A DNA stretch of 64,000 nt, from contig CM060731.1 in assembly GCA_030704615.1 (NCBI GenBank), forward strand, positions 21,204,001 to 21,268,000, read 5' to 3'. This DNA comes from Takakia lepidozioides. Its lineage: Eukaryota > Streptophyta > Takakiopsida > Takakiales > Takakiaceae. Below are positions 50,429 through 60,778 of the stretch, piece after piece; position 1 is the first letter of the stretch; each line of letters opens with the position of its first letter. The position numbers and the translations under genes were made by a program. Under the pieces are notes generated by a model. The model ran no database searches, was not told the origin of the DNA, and was given only the letters and a program-made list of their open reading frames with translations.

Positions 50429-52817
50429 GTGGGGCACCACTACCACTATGTGCTGGGCAGCACTACCACTACCACTATGTGCGGGGCAGGACTACCACTA
50501 GTGCAAGTGGAGTCAGCTGCGGTAGTGACTCGAGGAGCAGCACGAGTTCTTGAGCCACGGGGTGCGGAGGTGGAGTTGGATCCACAACGTGGGGAGGCAA
50601 GCCGTCAGGCCAGGCTTCCTCAGTCATTCACATTGGCGGAGACAGTGTCGACGCCATCCATGGCACCTAGTTCTCGCCCGACAGTTACCGAGGCGGAGGT
50701 TACTATGCCATTGGGGAGAGCTCCACGGGCAGCATCACTACCTAGTGTTGCCAAAGCTACGGCAGCTAGTGTGCTGCTGGGGGCGGCCACAGCTCTGTGC
50801 CAGGCTCCGTTGTTCTCGGCTACCATGATTGCGACGCCGGGGGTAAGACCAACTGAGGTGTTCACGCTGGTAGCTACACTCTGTGAGAGTGGGGAGGTTA
50901 TTTCATCTTCTGCGGTGATAGTGGGAACCTGGAGGTGTAGTGCCGGAGGGATCCTCGGTGTGAGGGTCAAGACTGCCATGGCGGCGTCATGGCAAGCTGC
51001 AGCTGCCAGGTTGATGGAGCTGTCAGTTAGGCCAGCCATTGAGCGCGCCATGGTGACTTCTGAAGTTGTCATGTTAGACAACTAGGATGGCATTTTCTCT
51101 TTGAGTGGACCGGCAGACAAGAGGTACCGGCCACTACAGGTCTTGATGGACTTGGGAGCTCAGCCATTGATGCTGGGTAGAGTTGCTATTGCAGGCTTGG
51201 GCCTCAAGGAGGCGGACATGGAGCCATGCCTTTTCCAGATACAGACATCTCTGGGACGATTAGAGCAGGCTTGGGGCATGACACGGCGTGAGTTGGCTAT
51301 CCGACTATAGCCGGATCATCCTACAGATGGCTCAGTGATGAGAGCCAAGGCCATTGTGACAGACGCGGTCGCGTACGATGTCCTTGTTGGTGGGGCAGTG
51401 TTGTATCCCATGGGCTTCACCCTGGATTTTTGGGAGGAGTCAGCTTCCTATAGGCCTGGATGGCAGTCAAGGGAGGGCCGGCGTGTGCAGCTCCCTGTGA
51501 CGTTCATAGGAGGAGTTGCGATTGCCCAGCGAGGCAAAATGCCAACACTGGCAGCATTCACAGCTGCAGTGATTTGGCTTGGAGAATTGTTGGATGGCAA
51601 CACTCATTTAGAGGATGTGTCACCTCCGGGAGAGCAAGATGACATGTATGGTATGGCGGAGTTGCCTGCCATAGTTGCTCAGACTCCATTGTGGGGCTCG
51701 AGCAAGGATTTGCAGCGGATTACTGATTATCGTGTGCAACAAGCCTGGGTAGAGGCTTTTGTACCATCAAGAGAGGAGGACAGAGCGGGGATTGCACCAG
51801 GACCACCTCAGTTGTCTCCATTGGACACCACACTGATCGTGTGGTAGTGTCCGAATGAAGGCATTTGCCTTCTGGACTTGTTTGGCGGGATCAGCACCGG
51901 GTTGGCTGCTGTTCTACAAGCAGGTGTACGAGTACGATATTACTTGTATGTGGAGAGGGATGAGACCGCACGACGCGTCTCACTTCATCATGTTGCTCAG
52001 TTGGTGCAGCAGTACCCTGAGTTGTCGTCGGTGTCTGCGGTGCGTGGATATCAGCAGGCCTTGCCAGCAGACATTTCTTTGCTGGGGGCGCAAGATTTGG
52101 AACGGGTTGGCTCCATTGATTTAGTAGTGGCAGGTTGGCCCTGCCAAGGGCATTCATCAGCCGGGCATGACAATGGGTTGCGAGACTCGAGGTCGGGTCT
52201 GTTTTGGGAGCTGGTGCGGGTTTTGCGCCACTTACAGCTTCATCAAGCTGTATCTCCAGCATACATCTTGGAGAATGTGCCACTGATGGGCAATTCTCGG
52301 GCCAGGGTGATGGCCAGTGTGCACCAAGTCCGGTCGTGGCTTGGATCAGTAGTGTTGTTGGATGCAGCTGCAGTGGGGTCACGGGCTCATCGTCCACGGT
52401 TATGGTGGACTAACTTGATGCCACCCGCACTGCTTAAGCGTGCCTTTGATGGGTGCAGCGGCCAGTACACCTCACAGTGGATAGCATTTTGGACACAGAG
52501 AGGCAGTCTCAGCATGTGAGACACGATGACCGTTCGCCTTTGGCAGTGGTCAACAAGGTGGGTCAACCACGAGCAGCACTACCTACACTACTCAGCTTCC
52601 CAGGATCGCATGCTTTCCAGGATAGCGGACCTGGCCTCCTGTGGGATGCTCAGTTGCAACAGTTAGTGGAGCCTAATGCCGACGAGCGAGAGCGGGCTAT
52701 GGGTTTTTCCACTGGGACCACGGCGATGCCTTCCCTTCTGAGGCATCACGTCGTCAGGTGTTGGGGCAAGCAATGGATCTAAATTGCTTGACCTGGATGG
52801 GGGCTGCTATTTCATGA
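50429..52817 (+). pseudogene. Retroelement polyprotein with retropepsin-like and DNMT3-like cytosine-5 DNA methyltransferase domains
   Basis: One frame from 50429 to about 52480, with in-frame stops at 51083, 51308 and 51845, all TAG. After a Ala/Val/Thr-rich region comes a retropepsin-like site, PLQVLMDLGAQPLMLGRVAI (LMDLGA for L(I/L)DSGA), and a conserved-looking block VAYDVLVGGAVLYPMGFTLD. The methyltransferase follows without a new start: motif I LLDLFGGISTGLAAVLQAG, motif IV VVAGWPCQGHSSAGH with catalytic Cys, motif VI YILENVPLMG, motif VIII AHRPRLWWTNL. A frameshift at about 52450-52490 leads to RAALPTLLSFPGSHAFQ and ERERAMGFSTGTT; a second near 52730 leads to motif X, RRQVLGQAMDLN. The GISTGL and AHRxRxWWxNL wording is DNMT3-like. 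No RT or integrase follows: the next element begins at 52805. Confidence 0.85.
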
Positions 52818-52865
52818 GCGGCATGAGCATGAGCGGAAAAAAAAAAAAGCATGAGCGGGCCGAAT
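52805..52865. repeat. Left terminus of the methylase/transposase element, CATGAGC-rich
   Basis: TGCTATTTCATGAGC is identical to 38298-38312; CATGAGC occurs repeatedly to about 52857, with an A12 run at 52839-52850. The phrase CACGGAAATAGGGTCATGAG just inside resembles CACGGTAATAGGGTCCG near 38545. The last codons and stop of the DNMT frame fall inside this sequence, so the retroelement was cut at this border. Confidence 0.6.
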
Positions 52866-52988
52866 TGTGTCCACGGAAATAGGGTCATGAGGACTCGTCA
52901 TAGCAATGAAATGCAATATTTTATTGCAAATTTGGTGGCAAGCCACGTCTATACAAGTGTGTCCTTACTGTCATAGCAGGAATAGGAA

Positions 52989-55900
52989 CTACTCTCCTAC
53001 ACCTTCCGAGGAACTTGGCCCTCCTTCTTCCTTATCCCCCTCATCCCCCCCATCCTCCGAGCTCTGTGATGCATCGGTTGCAGTATGCCTCTCAAAAATG
53101 TCGTCCTCTCCTTGGGGGACTATCCACCTCACCTCCTGGGAATCTTCTGCCTCTTCTCCCCCACTTTCCTCAGCAAAATCCAAGACAAATCTACGAGCCC
53201 GATGGGCTCTAATAGCTGCTGCCTCCTCCCTCATCTTCATTTTCTTGAGGCTTGCCTCGTCTAAAATCTGCTGTACACGACTAGGTTTGGAACACCTCCT
53301 AATGGACACCAAAGCAAGTTGGGCAGCATAAGTAGGAAGGATGTAGTCCCTTTCTGGACTAGGCATGAAATCCCCCCTGGCAAAAAAAGGCACGTTCCTC
53401 CTGCCTATGAACTCCAGTGTAGACGTCCCTCCTGCCGTACTTGGCATCCTACAGTAAGAACAAATCCACTTCAAGAATGTCAATACCAGCAGAAGCAGAA
53501 AGGGTTTTCAATGAAATAAGAGGGCGAAGGGAGGTGCCTCACGAAATCTGGAGGCAACTTACAATGCGACCACTCACTCGTACACCGGGGGCTCCTCGGC
53601 CTCGATCCCAACTTGTTCCTCCCCCTGCTCCTTCTCGGATTTTTCCTCATCCTCCAAGGATGCCTCTTCCTCTTTCGGCAGACGTTCAACCGCTGCAAGT
53701 TCCGAGTTGTGGAGGGCAGTATCTGGCTCGAAGGCGAACACATACCGGTCGGACAACGTCCCTGCCCACATTGACGCACCTGAGGAACAAAGCGGGCGGT
53801 TAATAGCTTGCGGCATGCAATTGCAATCGGGCCAGGGGACAAACTGAGCACGTGAAGGCTTACCCGTGCCGCATGTGAGGTCCAGAATCCGCCCTTGGAC
53901 ATCCGAGCACGTCTCCTCATATTGTGGTGTATCTAAACAAGATCCCGGAGTTGATCCCTCTTTTGTTGGATGTGCAGACATTGGTGTTTGAGGCATATTG
54001 CTTTGTGAAGAGAGGGTCTACGTTCAAATTCCGCAACGACGGTCGTCTTGTTGATGCCGCTGTGGACCCTATTACCTACAATGTCCTCTACAACTATGTG
54101 CCCCACTCCAGTATGCCGAAGGACACAAAGACAGGCAAACCGTGGCGGTACAGCCGGACCCGGAGCCCTGCTTTCATCCAAACCCTCATGGCTGCCCACA
54201 ATAGATTGATAACTTACACTTTGGCCCTCTGTTTGCAACCCCTGTGTATTGATGCAGAACCATTTTCTGAGGAGGACCGGGGTGACATTTTTTGGTGTCC
54301 ACCTTGCCACCGCATTCTCTGTGGTCTTCCCTCTTGTGGCAAGGACAACCACACATCCACCGTCATCCAGAACATCCCCGCCAGCCCAAACCCGGCTTTC
54401 CAGTAGTCCTTAGTAAACCTGTTCCAGGTGGGCACACCATCCAGGCCCTCCAGCAGCTCCCCATCTAGAATGTCAAGGAGAATCATGTCGCAAGCTCTCT
54501 CCACCTCAACCCCCCCCCCCCGAGTGCTCTTGCAATCCGTGCTCACAGCCGTGAAGAATTCCATCATGGCTTCAAAACCAGGGGTGTCTTTAGGCTCTGT
54601 AGCCCTCTTCTTGGCATTCCCCTTCTGCTCCGCCAGAGACTTGCTGTGTGCCACCTTCTTCGCCCTGGCAGCCAGAGCGTCAAGGAAGCTCTCATTGACG
54701 CATTGGATGATGGTTGGAGGTTCTAGCTTTGGCCTGTGCGTAAATGTCACCTCCGAATACCGCCGTGTAGGCTCGCCCTCAAATGCCAACTTCTTGGCAG
54801 AGCCAGTCCCACTCCGAACTGACTTGGGAACCCGGACGACCGGTGACTGGGTAGAAGCAACAGCAGTCGCAGGACCTTGAACAAAGTCGCCGTCCGAGTC
54901 ACTCTCTTGGGTCCCCTCCTGCGCCTCCTCCGATGCCCCGATGGTTTTCTGTTTTTTGGGTGTTACTGCACTCACCTGTTTCCTTGTCCTTTTCCTTTGG
55001 CCTTTACTCTTCTCATTCAATTTCTCCTGAATTCCTGCCTGAGCAAGCTCTGCCGCTTTCCTGGAGTTCGCAAGCGCTTTTGCCTCTTTTGCACCCAGCG
55101 GAGGCAGTGGAGTCCGGTTTCGTCGGGCCTCAACATCCAGCTTCAATTGAAACTCGGATGGGTCGAGCGAGCCGGGCGGAAGGTCCACATACCAAGGGCA
55201 ATCACGCAAATGTTCCAGATGCCACTCCTTCACAATATCGTCAGTGTACATGGAGTCAGCCCCAGGGTTCCTCCATGCCAGGAAGAATGGTGGCTCGAAA
55301 GACAGATGACATTTCTCCAAAAGGGAGAACTTGCAGTACCTGCATTCATGAAAAACACAATGAGGTCCCTGAACTGCAAATTCGGCACCATTTTCCCAGG
55401 TTGGGGCGGATCTGAGTGGGCCTAGAAATGGAAAAATGGCGCCGAATTTCGGTTTTCGGTGACTGCCACCCTAGGGACTTAGCCATCTTGGGAGCCCTGA
55501 ACTGAAAATTCGGCGCCATTTTTCCCGGTTTGGCCCGAAGATGGCTAAGTCCCAGAACGGCAATAGGGCCCAGAACTGGAAAAAATGGCGCCGAATTTCC
55601 AGTTCAGGGCCAGCCACCCTAGGGACTTAGCCATTTTCGGAGCCCTGACTGGAAATTCGGCGCCATTTTCCCAGGTCCGGCCCGAAAATGGCTAAGTCCC
55701 ACAAGGGCAATAGGGCCCAGAACTGGAAAAATGGCGCCGAATTTCCAGTTCAGGGCCAGCCACCCTAGGGACTTATCCATTTTCAGAGCCCTGACTGGAA
55801 ATTCGGCGCCATTTTCCCAGGTCCGGCCCGAAAATGGCTAAGTCCCAGAACGGCAATAGGGCCCAGAACTGGAAAAATGGCGCCGAATTTCCAGTTCAGG

Positions 55901-58900
55901 ACCAGCCACCCTAGGGACTTAGCCATTTTCGGAGCCCTGACTGGAAATTCGACGCCATTTTCACAGGTCCGGCCCGAAAATGGCTAAGTCCCATATGGCC
56001 TTGACCTGGAAAAATGGCGCCGAATTTCCAGTTCAGGGCCAGCCACCCTAGGGACTTAGCCATTTTCGGAGCCCTGACTGGAAATTCGGCGCCATTTTCA
56101 CAGGTCCGGCCCGAAAATGGCTAAGTCCCATATGGCCTTGACCTGGAAAAATGGCGCCGAATTTCCAGTTCAGGGCCAGCCACCCTAGGGACTTAGCCAT
56201 TTTCGGAGCCCTGATCTGGAAATTCGGCGAAAAATGCAAGGACTGAAACGAAGGCATCGCGTATGTACCTGTACAGAAGGCGCATTGCTGCTTTGTCCGC
56301 GTTCGGCTGGTCGGTGAACTCGTGGCTCCGGCGGGCATGTGGTATCTCCCGAAAGAATAGGTCGGTTTTGTAGAGCAGAAAGTACCTCGTCACATAGTCA
56401 CGTAGGCTCTCTGCTGCAGGAGAAATCTCCATCTTGAACGGATGTGCTTGTGTGTCCAGCTGCTCTTGCGCATTCGTCGTCACCTGTGGAGATTCTCCAT
56501 CAGATCGCATTGCTGAAAAAATACAATGAATCCACCCCCTACAAGAGTAGAAGCGCCAAACGAATCGTGGGGAAGTACCTGAAACCACCATGTTATGCAG
56601 TTCATCCACATGTTGAATGTGGGGTCAGACAATTTGTCCGGTTTGGGGAAGCTCCACATGTCCCTTGTACTTTGGGAACCATTCCAGATTTGGAGCCACC
56701 GGGTCTGTCCAACCACCCAACATATTCGTAAGCGCCAAACACCACAAAAACGAGTTGTTGCCACCACAATTTGCACCAAGGGCGGGATCAGCTATGGCCA
56801 CGTACTTTACCATCTGCGACTTGTACTTTATGCGGGCCCTCACCTCCGCAGCTTTGAGATACGATTCAAGTATCGGGAGGGTTAGATTCTTCTCCTCTGA
56901 CTCCATGTAGAACCTCCGCGCATGTGCCAAATCCTGCTGAATTTTCGTCTGTCAAGAATGCGCACATAAGATTAGAGATCCTGCTCAACACTTTTTCTTC
57001 TATTGGGGGAGGAGAGACAGATTAGCTCAACAAAACAGTTAGGAGCTTTACTCGAAATATGTAGTCCACCATGGCGTCCATGCTCAGCCTATACCAGGTT
57101 CTGTCTGCCTTTGCCTCCGACTTGCGCAGGAGGTTGGCACTGAGCGAATTGGCAAACTCTTGCACCCCCTGCTTCCCGACATCCTTCACTTGGAAGAGCA
57201 TATGGGACAAGTTGGTGGCAATGAAGGCATTCTCAGTCACCCTGCAATGCCACATTTCCATCAAACAATTCTGAAATGGGAATTTACAACAAATATGAGG
57301 ATTCGCAATGAAATGACTTACAATCGGATGGGTCCAAAAGCAAGAGGCGTTGTAACTTACCAGTTGATGTCCGCCATTGCAGCTTTGAGAAGACTGCGAT
57401 CTTTGGGCCCCGCAACCTTCAGCACAACACACTCCACGACGAAATGCCAATCGAGGTCGTTGGGGTGGGCTTCGGCTATGTGCTCCATCCATGCCAGGAG
57501 GCGATGATTGCCGTCCCACACGTAAAACATCTTACCAGACAAATGCTGGAAAAGAGGATCAGTAGCAATCGTTCTCTCGAACTCCTCATTTTGCCTTTGC
57601 CAATGGGGACCCCATTTGTCCACCTCATCGGAAGTGTGGGCACGGGTCGCTCCGTGGTCGTTCTCAATGGAAACGTAAAACGCGGCAGACCCCATTCGAT
57701 ATCCATCCCGGAAAGAGAATTTCAGCTTGTCGATATCGCCTGGGAGGGCAGGTCTCACCACCTGCAATGACACCAAGCGGCAAAGGGGAATCCGAAGCTT
57801 GGCCGGGTACACCATGCCCCCCAGCACCCTGCCAATGTTGCTGTGGGTTGCCTCCAACATCTTGGCAGCGACCAACTTCATATCCGCCTCCGGCATGACG
57901 TCTGCTGCAGAGGGGTTCTCCGGCAGCCCACCAGGACCGCCAAATCCAGCCTGTATGCTGTGGGTTTGGAGCCTGGGGATGTTCGGGAGGATGTCATCCT
58001 GGTCAGAAAGCTCCCTGTCGTCCTCCTCAACATGGTCAGCCACTGGCGAAACCACCTCGAGCACTCTCCCCGTCTCTACTGCCCTCTCCCCGGCTTCACC
58101 TCGAACTTGCACAATCCGTGCTCTTTCTGGTGTTCTTTCCTCTCCTCCACTCTCCACCGTATGGGTAATTGCAGGGGCTGCTCTTGCCCGCGATGGTCTA
58201 ACCAGTGTGTTACTGCCTCTTTGTGGTGTCTTGGAGGGATCCACCGTCTCTGTGCGTCCCTTGCTTACATTGGCATCTATCATTTGGGCACCCCTAGCCT
58301 CTTCAGTGGCCTTTTCTCTTTCCTCCTGGCTAGCCTTCTGTCTCGCCTGTTCTTTTGCCCTCTCTTTTGCCCCCTCACGGGCTTTCTGTTTCTTATTAGG
58401 GCTAGCAGCAAGGGAGCCCGGATGGATGACCACCTTTGATTGAGGCGAACTGACACCCTCGTGCGCACTGCTCACTCCCCCCTCCGCAGCCCGTGACGGC
58501 TCTCTCGCCGGGGATTGCATGTGCTTAGCTTTCTTCTTCTTCTTTGCATGGGCGGGCCCTACTGCATGTGCATCAACAACCTCCATTGTTGGATCTGCTA
58601 TCCTCACGTCCTCACGCCCTTCACCTGCCATGCCGCCTGCACCAACCTCCCCAATGCCTATTCTGTCATACTCTCGCTGCAGGTCCTCCCGTCCACCAAC
58701 AAAAGGTTGAAGTTTGCCCTCTCGCCCCAAGTTGGGCGATTCAAACATGCAATGAGTTGGAGTGGTCGATGATACCACCAGCGTGCCGGGCTCGTCGTCA
58801 CTCTGTCATTCCCAAAATCGTCAGAACCAACATCGGTGCCAAAACCAGCATCGCAACGAGCAGCGCAACCACCATAGCAACAATCGTGGAACAACAATGA

Positions 58901-59387
58901 AAACAAAACAAGTTTAGGAAGTATGGAGTGCCATGGAACAACAATGAAAACAAATCCAACCAATGCCTAAGAATGACATGCACAAGCAGCCTTCTCCAGA
59001 GCTGCCGGCTTTGCACACGCATTGCAAACTATCTAAGGTTCACTCAACCGGTAATATGAAACACGATGAACAAATGATCAGGAATTCCATAAGACGGGAA
59101 AACAGGGTGAAATGTTTTGAAGGCACTTCATCTTCTCAGCTCAGCATGGATTTCCTTAATTTTTAACCACTCAGACCTTGATCATTCTTCGCAACATCTG
59201 CTGCTTTTGCGATGCAGCCATATGCTTCCAGCGATGCCAGGATGAAGATGCAAAAACAAAGCGAAACAACAAAGCGAAAGCGAACAAAGCGAAAGCAGAA
59301 GTGGCTTGCCTGAGAGTACTCGGCTTCAGTTGGCGCGGGTTGTGAGCAAGAGACTGGAATCTCCTGCTGGAGCTTGAGTTTGGCCAT
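52989..59387 (-). pseudogene. Eight-exon gene: ParB-like domain fused to a beta-class DNA amino-methyltransferase
   Basis: Exons: 59387-59310, 58802-57361, 57241-57052, 56948-56579, 56483-56269, 55339-53864, 53779-53578, 53448-52989. All acceptors are AG, donors GT except the first (GC), and phases agree once three single-base indels are allowed (extra C near 56646; deletions near 54370 and 53935), giving about 1,477 aa. Order: Lys-rich nuclear-type linker (HAKKKKKAKHM), an Ala/Glu/Arg coiled region, ParB/sulfiredoxin-like KMFYVWDGNHRLLAWMEHI, helical segment (WYRLSMDAMVDYIF), basic linker (KGQRKRTRKQ), then the methyltransferase: ACDMILLDILDG where DPPYG is expected, GDVLDDGGCVVVLATRGKT, and motif I RILDLTCGTGASMWAG with RYVFAFEPD. 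Motif IV before motif I is beta-class order. Acidic C-terminus. Predicted N6A or N4C DNA methylation; substrate unknown. Confidence 0.75.
55385..56230. repeat. Tandem array of ~140-148-bp units inside an intron of the methyltransferase gene
   Basis: GCCACCCTAGGGACTTAGCC recurs at about 55465, 55613, 55758, 55904, 56042 and 56178. Each unit holds AAAATGGCGCCGAATTTCC and its reverse complement, and GGGACTTAGCCATTTTCGG and its reverse complement, so the unit has internal dyad symmetry. It fills most of the intron 56268-55340. It shares GGCGCC and GGGACTTAGCCA phrases with 38525-38965. Confidence 0.92.
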
Positions 59388-59699
59388 GCGAGATTGGCCG
59401 TCGTCCGTAGTACAAAGCTTTCAACTTCCGCCGCGGTCTGGATGTGAGGTCTCTCTCAGGAGAGCCATGCCCTTCAGGCGGCATAAGTCCCAGCCAAAAT
59501 GGAAAAAGATCTCAGTTTTTTGGGGTACATGCCTCGAATAGAAGTTAATCCAAGATTAGCATCATTTAGGGTACGTATCGAGGAAGCCATGTGTCGCCAG
59601 CCCGAATAAAAACGGACGGCGGTGGACATTTAATGCCCAACTACGCAATTAAATGTCGGATGAAGCCCTCCCTGTTGGATGAAATATGACGCAACTCGG

Positions 59700-60690
59700 C
59701 CCGGAATTTCCAACGTAGAGGTAATTCAGAGCGCAGCAGAATAAAATTCCGGAGCCGGATTTCCATCCGCCAGGTACGGCGGCGCGCAAAAATTCCATCA
59801 TGCAGGTAAATCGGAGCGCAGCAGGATGGAAATTCAGCGCCGAATTTCCATCCTGCCAGGTAGGGCGGCGCGCGAAATTTCCGTCATGCAGGTAATTCGG
59901 AGCCGGATGGATGGAAATCCGGCGCCAGATTTCCATCCTGCCAGGTAGGGCGGCGCGCGAAATTTTCGTCACGCAGGTAATTCGGAACCGGATTTCCATC
60001 CTGCCAGGTAGGGCGGTGCGCGAAATTTCCGCCACGCAGGTAATTCAGAGCCAGATGGATGGAAATCCGGCGCCGGATTTCCATCCTGCCAGGTAGGGCG
60101 GCACGCGAAATTTCCGCCACGCAGGTAATTCGGAGACGGATGGATGGAAATCCGGCGCCGGATTTCCATCCGCCAGGTTGGTCGGAGAGCGGATGGATGG
60201 AAATTCAGTGCCGGATTTCCATCCTGCCAGGTAGGGCGGCGCGCGAATTTTCCGTCACGCAGCTAATTCGGAGCCGGATGGATGGAAATCCGACGCCGGA
60301 TTTCCATCCTGCCAGGTAGGGTGGCGCGCGAAATTTCCGCAAGGCAGGTAATTCGGAGACGGATGGATGGAAATCCGGCGCTGGATTTCCATCCGCCAGG
60401 TTGGTCGGAGAGCGGATGGATGGAAATTCGGCGCCAGATTTCCATCCTGCCAGGTAGGGCGGCGCACGAAATTTCCGCCACGCAGGTAATTCGGAGCGGA
60501 TGGATGGAAATCCGGCAGGTAGGGCGGCGCGCAAAATTTCCGTCATGCAGGTAATTTGGAGCGGATCAGGATGGAAATTCGGCGCCGAATTTCCATCCTG
60601 CAAGTAATTTGAAGCCCGGATGGATGGAAATTTGGCGCCGAATTTCCATTCGCCAGGTAAGTCGAAGCGCCGAATTACCTTCCTGCAGGT
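59700..60690. repeat. Divergent-promoter array 1: palindromic GGCGCC units
   Basis: Repeats of GGATGGAAATCCGGCGCC / GGCGCCGGATTTCCATCC joined by TGCCAGGTAGGGCGGCGCGC and CACGCAGGTAATTCGGAGC. The anchor GCCAGGTAGGGCGG recurs at 59855, 59940, 60003, 60088, 60226, 60311 and 60449, so spacings are 63, 85 or 138 bp, i.e. combinations of sub-units. A perfect 34-bp palindrome lies at 60567-60600. It sits between the two divergent genes. Confidence 0.92.
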
Positions 60691-60778
60691 AATTCTGAGC
60701 GTGGCGCTTCGTTTTTCGGAGAAAAACAAACTAAACTGTTAGTTTTGTGGCTGAAGTCCACTTTTAGACACGTTTTTC

